Shown: piece after piece, positions 52,875 to 60,473 of the stretch | Layout: each line of letters starts with the position of its first letter | Position numbering within the stretch: the stretch's first letter is position 1 | NCBI GenBank assembly: GCA_035635855.1 | Contig: DASQAF010000009.1 | Location: 930,001 to 994,000 of the forward strand | Length of the DNA stretch: 64,000 nt | Source: UBA11740 sp035635855 | GTDB taxonomy: Bacteria > Acidobacteriota > Blastocatellia > Pyrinomonadales > Pyrinomonadaceae | Reading direction: 5' to 3' | The notes under the pieces: model-generated | Told to the model about the DNA's origin: nothing | Database searches by the model: none | What the model saw: the letters and a program-made list of their open reading frames with translations, nothing else | Translations under genes and position numbers: made by a program

Positions 52875-53357
52875 ATGAGAAGCGCTGATCTGCTGCCATG
52901 TTCTCGGACTGACAATCTTGTAATCCGCGAGTTGGACGATGAAACATTGGTTTACGACTCGGAACGAAACGAAGCCCATTGCCTCAACCAAACCGCGGCC
53001 CTGGTTTGGAAGCAGTGTAATGGAAAGACGACCGCGGCTCAGGCCGCGCAGTTTCTGCAAAGCTCTTTGAATGTGGTCGTCGATGCCGATCTAATTTGGC
53101 TGGCTGTCAAACAACTCGAGCGCTTCGATTTGGTTGCGATGACCGGGAAATCGCCCCGCGTGTCGCGTCGCAAGTTGCTCTTTAAATATGCCCCCGCTGC
53201 ACTGGCCCTGCCCGCGATCATGTCGATCACCGCGCCGACTCCGGCGCAGTCAGCATCATGTGCTCCACCAAACGCAGTCCAGGGTTGCCCCTGCTCGAGC
53301 GATGGCGATTGCGCATCTTCTAATTGCAACGGGGGAACTTGCGGTCCTCCTCTCTAG
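52875..53357 (+). CDS. PqqD-domain protein with six-Cys C-terminal tail, copy 1
   Basis: 160 residues. Residues 14-87 are a PqqD/RRE-type winged helix (NLVIRELDDETLVYD, HCLNQTAALVW, WLAVKQLERFDL), the fold that binds leader peptides in RiPP pathways. Residues 97-127 resemble a twin-arginine export signal (SRRKLLFKY, a hydrophobic APAALALPAIMSI, then APTPAQSA), here internal rather than N-terminal. Residues 128-160 are a small tail with exactly six Cys (129, 138, 140, 146, 151, 156). Compared with copies 2 and 3 the first 128 residues align without a gap while the tail differs. It may be a leader-core fusion; a structural membrane anchor is the alternative. Confidence 0.88.
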   Translation: MRSADLLPCSRTDNLVIRELDDETLVYDSERNEAHCLNQTAALVWKQCNGKTTAAQAAQFLQSSLNVVVDADLIWLAVKQLERFDLVAMTGKSPRVSRRKLLFKYAPAALALPAIMSITAPTPAQSASCAPPNAVQGCPCSSDGDCASSNCNGGTCGPPL

Positions 53358-53472
53358 TAAACTGATGCCGCCAAGAGCATGAACACCGCGGGGTCGCTTC
53401 ACATTTCACTTTCCCGCCGGTTCTTCAGACCTTCATGCCTGTCCTGATTGAGGCTGGAAAGCTGCATTCTTA

Positions 53473-53501
53473 TTGACTTGCCGAGCAAGCTGACGTAAGA
53501 A
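53473..53501 (+). promoter_or_regulatory. PqqD-island promoter, copy 2
   Basis: TTGACT (53473-53478), 17-bp spacer, TAAGAA (53496-53501), then AAGAGCAGCTTT. It lies 58 bp upstream of the glycosyltransferase gene, so that gene shares the control of the PqqD genes. Confidence 0.78.
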
Positions 53502-53559
53502 AAGAGCAGCTTTAGCGAAACCAAAACAACCAGGGCTTTCTTCGTAATTACCCAAGTGT

Positions 53560-54396
53560 ATGCCCCACGCGCCAATCTCAGTTGTGATTCCGGCATATAA
53601 CGCGGAAGACTTTCTCGAAGAGGCTATTCGAAGTGTCCACGCCCAAACGCTTCAGCCCGCTGAAATAATAGTCATCGCCGACGATTGCGCCGATCGCACC
53701 CCTCAAATTGCAGCCGAACTCGGAGCGACGGTATTAGAGCAGAAACGACGGAACATGGCAGCGGGGCTGAATCTTGGCGTGAGGGCGAGCACTCAGCCTT
53801 GGATTGCCCTGCTTGATGCTGACGATGTCTGGGACAAACGGAAGCTGGCTCTGCAGTGGAAAGCGATTAAGAATTGTCCTGCCGCCGCTCTCATCACGTG
53901 CGATATCTCGATTCTCGTTGACAAGAAAGTCACACCCTTTTTTCCGCGCCGGCAGGTGCGGGAAAGGTGGAAGGATCTCAACAGTCTCACCGTTAACGAT
54001 AATTGTCATTACCTGGAAAACGTGCCAGGTGAGTTTCTCCCTCTCTTCAGTATGCACACCACGACTGTCATGCTGCGCCGCGATGTTTTTCCCAGCGTTG
54101 GATTCTTTGATGAAGACCTGATCTTCGGACAAACTCTGGAACTGTTTGCGCGCGTGGTGGCGCGCTACCCGTTGGCCTATGTGGAAAGACCGCTGGTTTA
54201 TCACCGGCGTCATGACCGCAATCACACCAGAAATCCCGCGGCTTTCTGGCCTATGTATATTTCAATCATTAATCGCATGCTAAAGAATCCCGATTTATAT
54301 CCCAAAGGGGCAGGCAAGGCTTATCGCGAGCGTTTGAAAGAGCAGTTCTATCACTTCGAACGCGCCATCGCCAGTGGCATGTTCGAAAACTTATGA
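53560..54396 (+). CDS. Family 2 glycosyltransferase
   Basis: 278-residue cytosolic or membrane-associated glycosyltransferase with a GT-A fold. The N-terminal Rossmann-like start is APISVVIPAYNAEDFLEEAI, with VIADDCADRT as the nucleotide-sugar acid pocket and the metal-binding motif DADD at 86-89 in WIALLDADDVW. A GFFDEDLIFG acceptor segment and ERPLVYHRRHDRN follow. No transmembrane helix. Donor and acceptor unknown. Its own copy of the island promoter and a relic of a second copy between the other PqqD genes tie it to that family. Confidence 0.9.
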   Translation: MPHAPISVVIPAYNAEDFLEEAIRSVHAQTLQPAEIIVIADDCADRTPQIAAELGATVLEQKRRNMAAGLNLGVRASTQPWIALLDADDVWDKRKLALQWKAIKNCPAAALITCDISILVDKKVTPFFPRRQVRERWKDLNSLTVNDNCHYLENVPGEFLPLFSMHTTTVMLRRDVFPSVGFFDEDLIFGQTLELFARVVARYPLAYVERPLVYHRRHDRNHTRNPAAFWPMYISIINRMLKNPDLYPKGAGKAYRERLKEQFYHFERAIASGMFENL

Positions 54397-54555
54397 TAAG
54401 GCTGATACCAAGAGAGCCGAAACTAACTTCACATCCTGAAGAGTAAGCACTCAAGAGGTCGCTGGCGAGAAATAACCGGGGACTAGCGACGATAATTACG
54501 GAGGAATATCGGCGCATTTGTTCGCGCAATCAGAAGTCTTGCATGAGAGTTACTA

Positions 54556-54584
54556 TTGACTTGTCAGGGCAACTGGCGTAATAA
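54556..54584 (+). promoter_or_regulatory. PqqD-island promoter, copy 3
   Basis: TTGACT (54556-54561), 17-bp spacer, TAATAA (54579-54584), then AGAGCGGCTTTCG. It lies 46 bp upstream of the second PqqD gene. An open reading frame can be read through this promoter but its first codon is the -35 TTG, so that start is rejected. Confidence 0.8.
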
Positions 54585-54630
54585 AGAGCGGCTTTCGCTA
54601 TTCCAAACAACTCAAGGCGGACTTCAGAAG

Positions 54631-55104
54631 ATGAAAGGCGCTGCCCGGTTGCCACGTTCTCGAAGCGAAAATCTTGTGATTCGCGAACTGGACGACGAAA
54701 CTCTCGTCTATGACATGGAGCGGGACGAAGCGCATTGCCTTAATCAAACCGCGGCGTTGGTTTGGGAGCAGTGCGACGGCAAGACCACTGCGGCGCAGGC
54801 CGCGCGTTCGCTGCAGAGCAAGTTGGATGCTGCTGTCGATGCCGATCTGGTTTGGCTGGCAGTCAAGCAACTCAAACGATTTCATCTGGTCGAGGCAACC
54901 GCCAAAGCGCCGAGTGTATCGCGCCGGGATTTAGTATTAAAGTACGCACCTGCGGCGCTCGTTCTTCCGGTAATCATTTCAATCACTTCTCCTACCCCAG
55001 CGCAGGCCGCAACCTGCGGCCAGCCGTGCACTACGCAATTTCAGTGTCCCGCTGGCTGCATTTGCAACTTTTCGTCTGGTACTTGCGTACCGAACATAGG
55101 TTAG
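54631..55104 (+). CDS. PqqD-domain protein with six-Cys C-terminal tail, copy 2
   Basis: 157 residues from the ATG at 54631, about 6 bp after TTCAGAAG. Same plan as copy 1: PqqD domain 14-87 (NLVIRELDDETLVYD, HCLNQTAALVWEQC), twin-arginine-like SRRDLVLKYAPAALVLPVI and APTPAQA-type end (here SPTPAQAA). The tail has six Cys at 129, 133, 139, 143, 145 and 152 with spacing unlike copies 1 and 3. The last three residues are NIG. A 33-bp glycosyltransferase relic starts 62 bp downstream. Confidence 0.88.
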   Translation: MKGAARLPRSRSENLVIRELDDETLVYDMERDEAHCLNQTAALVWEQCDGKTTAAQAARSLQSKLDAAVDADLVWLAVKQLKRFHLVEATAKAPSVSRRDLVLKYAPAALVLPVIISITSPTPAQAATCGQPCTTQFQCPAGCICNFSSGTCVPNIG

Positions 55105-55165
55105 TCCTCTCGGCGCTTTGACACCGGGTAGCAACTCGCCTGCGGTTCTGAACCTGCCAGCACCT

Positions 55166-55198
55166 GCGCCAATCTCGGTAGTAATCCCGGCACATAAC
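55166..55198 (+). pseudogene. Relic of a second glycosyltransferase gene
   Basis: 33 bp read as APISVVIPAHN, compared with APISVVIPAYN at residues 4-14 of the glycosyltransferase at 53560. The DNA matches at 28 of 33 positions. Its start codon and the rest of the gene are missing. It shows that a PqqD gene plus glycosyltransferase unit was once duplicated. Confidence 0.7.
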
Positions 55199-55235
55199 CA
55201 TATGCAAACATCAGCGTCGAGCCGCCGGCTGGCTA

Positions 55236-55264
55236 TTGACTTGCCCCAGGAATTGACGTAAGAA
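55236..55264 (+). promoter_or_regulatory. PqqD-island promoter, copy 4
   Basis: TTGACT (55236-55241), 17-bp spacer, TAAGAA (55259-55264), then AGAGCCGTTTTC. It lies 36 bp upstream of the third PqqD gene. Confidence 0.8.
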
Positions 55265-55300
55265 AGAGCCGTTTTCCCAAATCTAATCAGAGGATCGCTT

Positions 55301-55777
55301 ATGAGAAGGAATACCCGGTTGCCTCGCGCTCTGACAGGGGATTTTGTAATCCGCGAGTTGGACGACGAAACCCTGGTCTATGACATTGGAAGAGACAAGG
55401 CGCATTGTCTCAATCGCACCTCTGCTCTCGTTTGGAATTACTGCGACGGGAAAACAACCGCCGCACAGGCGGCGCGTTCGCTGCAAAATGAGCTGGATGT
55501 AGCTATCGATACCGACCTTATCTGGCTGGCAGTCAAACAGCTTGAGCGTTTTCATCTGGTGGAGAGCAATGGAAAATCTCCTTCGGTGTCGCGGCGAACT
55601 TTAGTATTGAAGTATGCTCCTCTCGCATTGGCTCTGCCGGTGATCATGTCGATCAGTGCTCCCGCACCGGCGGGCGTGAGCAGTTGCCTGCCGCCGCAAG
55701 CTCCTTGCGGTAGTGCGGGGCAACCGCCATGTTGCCCGCCTAATGGTTGCTTTGGTGGGACCTGTAACTTAGGTTAG
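55301..55777 (+). CDS. PqqD-domain protein with six-Cys C-terminal tail, copy 3
   Basis: 158 residues from the ATG at 55301 with AGAGG upstream. PqqD domain 14-87 (DFVIRELDDETLVYD, HCLNRTSALVWNYC), then SRRTLVLKYAPLALALPVI and the APAPAGVSS junction. The tail has six Cys at 129, 136, 144, 145, 150 and 155 and ends GGTCNLG, similar in the last residues to copy 1 (GGTCGPPL). The domain is closer to copy 2 than the tail is. No modifying enzyme follows; the next genes are on the opposite strand. Confidence 0.88.
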   Translation: MRRNTRLPRALTGDFVIRELDDETLVYDIGRDKAHCLNRTSALVWNYCDGKTTAAQAARSLQNELDVAIDTDLIWLAVKQLERFHLVESNGKSPSVSRRTLVLKYAPLALALPVIMSISAPAPAGVSSCLPPQAPCGSAGQPPCCPPNGCFGGTCNLG

Positions 55778-55883
55778 AAGCGTCTCTCGTGTGGCACGAC
55801 AACTTGCGGCTCCTACAGATGAGCACGTTCTGTTCGAGCATGTGGCGCGATCAAGTAATTTCAACCATCGCCGGCAAACCAGC

Positions 55884-56279
55884 TCAATTCACCAATCCAA
55901 ACCAACCGTAAGCATTCAAGACTTCGCCGCCGACAAATGACGCGAGATTGGCGATCACAATCGCGCCGAAGTCGCGCCACATCGAAGCCTTACCAAATTG
56001 TTCCGCTTCGCCGTAAGCCAACCAGAACAAAGCACACTCAGCCACCGGCGCAAAAGTTTCCGCGATGATTAGATAAACTGTGCGCGAGGCGCTGGGGAAA
56101 GCGAGCGGCATCACCAACACCACAATTGGATAAGTGCAGGCCGTAAGCCAGACTCCGGCGAACACTCTGCGCCTGAGCGGATGCCGCGGCGACAAACCGA
56201 TGAGCAGGATCGGCGTCTCGATCAGAATTGAGAAAAGGTAACCGAGGGGAAAGAAGCGCCAGAGTTCGTTAGGAGACAT
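55884..56279 (-). CDS. Small polytopic membrane protein
   Basis: 131 residues from the ATG at 56279 (MSPNELWRFFPLGYLF); earlier in-frame Met codons fall in a repetitive TGAATCAATGA stretch. About four hydrophobic segments (YLFSILIETPILLIGL, WLTACTYPIVVLVMPL, IAETFAPVAECALFWL, GAIVIANLASFVGG). No family recognised. Last of three genes on this strand with short spacers, probably one operon. Confidence 0.75.
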   Translation of the reverse strand: MSPNELWRFFPLGYLFSILIETPILLIGLSPRHPLRRRVFAGVWLTACTYPIVVLVMPLAFPSASRTVYLIIAETFAPVAECALFWLAYGEAEQFGKASMWRDFGAIVIANLASFVGGEVLNAYGWFGLVN

Positions 56280-56346
56280 AGAAAATTGATCCATTGATTC
56301 ATTTTTCATTGATTCAATGAACCAATGAGCCAATGAGCCAATTTCT

Positions 56347-57384
56347 TCAAATCATTCTCAACAGAAACGGCGCCTCAGCCAGCACATGCGCGATTGCCAC
56401 GGCAAAATAAACGTCGCGCGTGACTGCATAGTTGGCTGAAAAACCGATCCAGAGCAGCGCGACCAGGAACAATCCGCAGACCAGAACCGCGCCAATCAAT
56501 TTTGGCCAGCCGCGCCGGTGACGCGCCAGCGGAATCGTCCTTACACTCCACACGGCGCCGGTGGCGCCGATTAGCGGCAAGGCGACGATCCAAACTCCGT
56601 AGTGCAGCAGCTCCAGAAAAACATGCATCGAGACCAGTAGATGAGTGGAAACACTTGGCAGCAACTCAGCTCCGGCGTGCTGCGTGATGCGCCAGAACAA
56701 GCCGTTGTCGTCGGAGAGCGACGGTGCGCGCGCCAGTTGCCAAAGCATTCCCATAATCAAAAATGGTAGAACTAACAGACACCGATGATACGCGCGCAAC
56801 CATTCCGGCCGCGTCCGTCTTAAATGCCGATCAAGAAACCATAGCGCGACCAGCGGATGCAGGTAAACAATCGCGAGACTGAAAAGATCCGGCGCCAGCC
56901 AATTCAGGGCGCACAATGCAAACGTAACCGGCAAAGCCCAGAACCAGTCGCGCCGCGAATTCTGCTTGCCTCTCATCAGCACCAGCGCACCCAGCCACAA
57001 AAGCAGTAGGGTATTCCAGGTGGCGATCGCTGTGGGCCAGTTGCTGCCTGACCAAACGTTTGCGTAGTAAAGGAGGGGCAGAGAAACATAAGCGAGGGTG
57101 AGAATGAAAATGCCTGCGAAGGCGACTGCAAAGAAGTTGCGAGACCGTCCAAACCGCGCCGGCAGACGCATTAAGAAATAGCGCGCCTCGAACCAGTTGT
57201 GCGGGCCGGCAAAAAGAAACACGGTCGCGATCGAAACCTGTAGCGGCAGCCAACTAGCCAGGATCGCTGACAGGCAGGCGCTGGCGGCGAGCACAGCCGC
57301 AAACAGTCTTACCGATCCGCGCGCCCGATCATTCGGTCGCGCATCAGTCCACGCGGTCATCGAAATGTTGGCGGCTCGTTCCAT
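56347..57384 (-). CDS. Polytopic membrane protein, unknown function
   Basis: 345 residues from the ATG at 57384; 12 upstream codons come from the palindrome at 57395-57419. About eight hydrophobic segments. A conserved-looking FLFAGPHNWFEARYFLMRLP follows the first helices, and RITQHAGAELLPSVSTHLLV lies further on. His-rich loops are present but no clear catalytic pattern. It is the middle gene of the operon 55884-58002. Confidence 0.75.
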   Translation of the reverse strand: MERAANISMTAWTDARPNDRARGSVRLFAAVLAASACLSAILASWLPLQVSIATVFLFAGPHNWFEARYFLMRLPARFGRSRNFFAVAFAGIFILTLAYVSLPLLYYANVWSGSNWPTAIATWNTLLLLWLGALVLMRGKQNSRRDWFWALPVTFALCALNWLAPDLFSLAIVYLHPLVALWFLDRHLRRTRPEWLRAYHRCLLVLPFLIMGMLWQLARAPSLSDDNGLFWRITQHAGAELLPSVSTHLLVSMHVFLELLHYGVWIVALPLIGATGAVWSVRTIPLARHRRGWPKLIGAVLVCGLFLVALLWIGFSANYAVTRDVYFAVAIAHVLAEAPFLLRMI

Positions 57385-57394
57385 TGCGTCGACG

Positions 57395-57419
57395 TAGCGC
57401 AAGTTGGCAACTTGCGCCA
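57395..57419. repeat. Palindrome GCGCAAGTTGGCAACTTGCGC
   Basis: A near-perfect palindrome centred on GG/CC between the second and third gene of this operon; the arms are GCGCAAGTT and AACTTGCGC. It could form a hairpin in the shared transcript. Confidence 0.65.
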
Positions 57420-57423
57420 CTTA

Positions 57424-58002
57424 TTATTCCTCGCCCGGCTTCTTCGTACCCTTCATCGGCACGATCAGCTTAATTTGCTCGTCTCCGGGGACGATCTCGA
57501 TGTCGAGCCCGCCACGCGTCGACTCTCCCTTGGTCAGATTGTCGGGCAGTTTCTTCCAGTAAAAAGATCCCGGAGGGCCGGCGTTCGCGCGCACGATAAT
57601 TGCGGCGGCGCCAAGCACGGCCATGCACAGCACCAATCCGGCAGCGATCTTTTGATTGCGCCGTTGTCCGGAGCGCGCCAGCCAGACGCCCGCGAATGAC
57701 ACGGCGAGAAACATGAACAGGCCGGCCATGATGGTTCTCGGTCCGCTGGCCATGATTCGCTGAGTCACTGACTGGTTCGCAGAAGTGTTCGCCGTCGCCT
57801 CGCGTATCCGCTGCAGCGTCTGTTGTGAAATTTGCAGACGAGCTTCATAGACTTTTGCGTCCGGCACGATTTCCAGGCCGGTGTGAAAGATGACCTTGCC
57901 TGCTTCAGGCGAGGGCTTCGGACGCGCGATGTCGCCGAAAGTGAAAACGGCACTGGCGATCAGCAACAGACCAGCGGCGCAGATCAGGATGGTTCGTTTC
58001 AT
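57424..58002 (-). CDS. Membrane-anchored hypothetical protein
   Basis: 192 residues from the ATG at 58002. A signal or anchor helix (ILICAAGLLLIASAVFTF) is followed by a periplasmic region (VIFHTGLEIVPDAKVYEARL), then two further helices (MAGLFMFLAVSFAGVWL, IAAGLVLCMAVLGAAAIIV) and a charged tail. Function unknown; first gene of the operon. 58003-58279 upstream holds only repeat fragments such as CCACAGATAAACACAGATG. Confidence 0.75.
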   Translation of the reverse strand: MKRTILICAAGLLLIASAVFTFGDIARPKPSPEAGKVIFHTGLEIVPDAKVYEARLQISQQTLQRIREATANTSANQSVTQRIMASGPRTIMAGLFMFLAVSFAGVWLARSGQRRNQKIAAGLVLCMAVLGAAAIIVRANAGPPGSFYWKKLPDNLTKGESTRGGLDIEIVPGDEQIKLIVPMKGTKKPGEE

Positions 58003-58279
58003 GACTTTCCTCCGTTTGTACGAGCCACAGATAAACACAGATGTTCACAGATAGGAGATCCGCGACATGATCGGCGTCCATCCCTTGTTGATCGGCGGCC
58101 CTTCTTTCAAATTCCGCGCAGTATAACGCAGAAATATCCCGTTCAGAGTACCGATTTCAGCCGGATGTTCGCTCAATGAAACCCCCAACTAAAGTTGGTA
58201 CTCTAAACGCCTCCGCTTAGATGCCGAATTCAACCCGCGGATGCTAGAATGCTTTTGATCACTTCTCGAGGCAAAAAGA

Positions 58280-59173
58280 TTGGCCCGCGAACTCCAGGTC
58301 CTTAACACTAAACCACGTCAGCCAAAGCCCGAGTGGCTCAGGATTCGTCTGGGCGATCCGACTAACCAGAATCATCTGCTCAAGTTGATTGAAGGACTTA
58401 ACCTGCACACGGTTTGCCAGGAAGCACGGTGCCCAAACATTTTCGAATGCTGGACTAATCGGACGGCGACATTTATGTTGGGTGGCGATATCTGCACGCG
58501 CCATTGCGGCTTTTGCGCAGTTGGCAAAGGTGCGCCGGGGCAACTTGACGCGGAGGAACCGCGTCACGTCGCTGAGGCTGTGCGACATTTGAATCTGGCG
58601 CACACGGTGATCACTTCTGTTAATCGCGACGACCTGCCCGACGGCGGCGCGGCGCACTGGGCTGAGACCATTCGCCAGGTGCGCGCACACAATCCCGAAT
58701 GCAAAATCGAAGTGCTGATTCCGGATTTCAACGGCGATGAAGCTGCACTGAACACCGTGCTCGACGCCCAACCCGACGTCCTCAATCACAATACGGAAAC
58801 CATCGCCAGGCTTTACCGGCGCGTGCGTCCCGATGCTGACTATCAGCAGTCGCTAACTTTGTTAAGGCGAGCTGCGGAACGCCGTGATCGTGAAGCGAGC
58901 GGCATGCTTACCAAGAGCGGCATCATGGTCGGACTCGGCGAAGAGTTCGATGAGGTGGTTGAGTTGATGAAAGACCTGCGCGCGTCTTCCTGCGATGTGA
59001 TGACCATCGGCCAATACCTGCAACCATACGCGCGACGGTTGCCGGTCGAGCGTTACGTCACGCCCGCGGAATTCGATCGCTGGCGCGAGATTGGGATGCA
59101 GATGGGATTTCGTCACGTCCAGTCGAGCCCGCTCACTCGCTCGTCCTACCACGCGCGCGAACAAGCCGAATAA
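58280..59173 (+). CDS. lipA: Lipoyl synthase
   Basis: 297-residue radical SAM enzyme inserting sulfur into protein-bound octanoyl groups. The auxiliary cluster Cys are 46, 51 and 57 (CQEARCPNIFEC), and the SAM cluster is C72xxxC76xxC79 in CTRHCGFC. The C-terminal RSSYHA motif supplies the cluster Ser. The start is a TTG at 58280 with GAGG 8 bp upstream. It completes the pathway begun by LipB, whose gene lies upstream beyond the PqqD island. Confidence 0.95.
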   Translation: MARELQVLNTKPRQPKPEWLRIRLGDPTNQNHLLKLIEGLNLHTVCQEARCPNIFECWTNRTATFMLGGDICTRHCGFCAVGKGAPGQLDAEEPRHVAEAVRHLNLAHTVITSVNRDDLPDGGAAHWAETIRQVRAHNPECKIEVLIPDFNGDEAALNTVLDAQPDVLNHNTETIARLYRRVRPDADYQQSLTLLRRAAERRDREASGMLTKSGIMVGLGEEFDEVVELMKDLRASSCDVMTIGQYLQPYARRLPVERYVTPAEFDRWREIGMQMGFRHVQSSPLTRSSYHAREQAE

Positions 59174-59181
59174 TCTGGGGT

Positions 59182-59207
59182 GCGGCGACTTGTCGCCGCT
59201 TTTTCTT
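59182..59207 (+). terminator. Rho-independent terminator of lipA
   Basis: GCGGCGA (59182-59188) pairs with TCGCCGC (59193-59199) around CTTG, followed by TTTTTCTT. Confidence 0.85.
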
Positions 59208-59280
59208 GTCGTGGTCTTTGGGGCTTAAAAACCGGGGAACAGGTTCCCGCAATCTAAAGGGAGACGTTGCCTTAGAGCTC

Positions 59281-60357
59281 TTAGGTCAGCACTTCCATCG
59301 CCGCGTCGAGCAGTCTCATCTGAATATTTAGCAACTGCTTGCCGGCGACGCTGGCCTTACATTCCACGCTGCCGGCGTGTGCCAGATCAGGAATCATTAC
59401 CCGCTCCCGAAACTCAGAAATCAATTGAGGATCGGTAAAGACGGCCAGAATCTCCTGATGAATTCGATAACTGAAATAATCAAAGTTTGAAGAGCCGGCG
59501 ATCAAGTGTTCGTCGTCGACTAGCATCGCTTTCAGGTGGCTCATCCCGCCCTGATAAAGCCGCAAATCAATTCTCGACCGCGCTGACTCCAGCCGTGCAT
59601 AATTTCGAAAGAAGCCCCAGTTGTTCTGCTCTGGCGTCACAATCGTTACGGCCACGCCGCGTCGCGCCGCCAGGCGCAGTCGTTCATAAAAAGGGAAGGT
59701 GATGTACGGGCTTTCAACAAAGATCTCTTGTCGCGCGCCGTCGATCAAATCCAGCACCCGTTGAAACGCGGTTCGGTTCGCGCGGCCATCGAGAGTGAAG
59801 AGTTCGACGCCATCAAACTGCCGATGCCTGATCTGATCGCGACCCTTCCAGCTAGCCAGAAAATCCGCGCGCAGGAACCCTGCGGCATTCGGATCTTCGA
59901 CGCGCAGCATCATGTCATGCCAGGCGGCGTTGTGTTCGCTGAAATTGATCCCGCCGATGTAGGCCACGCGATCATCGAGCACGATTAGTTTCTTATGATT
60001 GCGACTGAGCAGCCGGCGCGGAGTGATTCCGAGCGGATTGGTAAATCGAATTCTCACGCCGCCGTTTTCCAGTTCTTGTTTCATCGCGGCGGTCTCGCGC
60101 GCCTCGCGGCGCAATTCGCGATTGCCAAAATTTGCCGGCGAGTACTTGAACTTATCGCTTAAGACAACCCGCGTGAACGAGTCGGCCAGGATCCGTTGGT
60201 CCTTCACGGGGGATGAAAGCAACGCCGATGACAGTTGTTTGCCAACTGAGTCACCTTCGAACGCAAAGGTCTGGACAAAAACAGATCTTTCGGCTGAAGC
60301 TATGTCTTCACGCAGCCGCGTCCAGAATTCGTGGTAGTTGACTAGAAGGTCTATCAT
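59281..60357 (-). CDS. Phospholipase D-family protein (cardiolipin synthase-like)
   Basis: 358 residues from the ATG at 60357; upstream in-frame codons are Arg- and Cys-rich and unlike the family. Two PLD motifs: NHKKLIVLDDRVAYIGGIN and HLKAMLVDDEHLIAGSSN, each with a following acid-Gly/Ser region. This is the ClsA/ClsC-type phosphatidyltransferase fold that joins phospholipids into cardiolipin. It lacks the N-terminal transmembrane pair of ClsA, so ClsB/C-like or a phospholipase role is possible. Confidence 0.88.
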   Translation of the reverse strand: MIDLLVNYHEFWTRLREDIASAERSVFVQTFAFEGDSVGKQLSSALLSSPVKDQRILADSFTRVVLSDKFKYSPANFGNRELRREARETAAMKQELENGGVRIRFTNPLGITPRRLLSRNHKKLIVLDDRVAYIGGINFSEHNAAWHDMMLRVEDPNAAGFLRADFLASWKGRDQIRHRQFDGVELFTLDGRANRTAFQRVLDLIDGARQEIFVESPYITFPFYERLRLAARRGVAVTIVTPEQNNWGFFRNYARLESARSRIDLRLYQGGMSHLKAMLVDDEHLIAGSSNFDYFSYRIHQEILAVFTDPQLISEFRERVMIPDLAHAGSVECKASVAGKQLLNIQMRLLDAAMEVLT

Positions 60358-60473
60358 CGTCGTCTCGCCTGGAAAGCGTTCGCGCCCCGCGCCATTATGA
60401 GCAGGACGCCCGCGCTTCCGGGTGGCCGATTGTAATCGATCCGAGTGTGAGAATGACAGGCTCAGAATGAACC

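Noticed and set aside
55795..55817. Possible second relic of a PqqD tail (AACTTGCGGCTCCT after copy 3 resembles the end of copy 1)
   Set aside because: The match is only about 14 bp and could be chance; no PqqD sequence precedes it.
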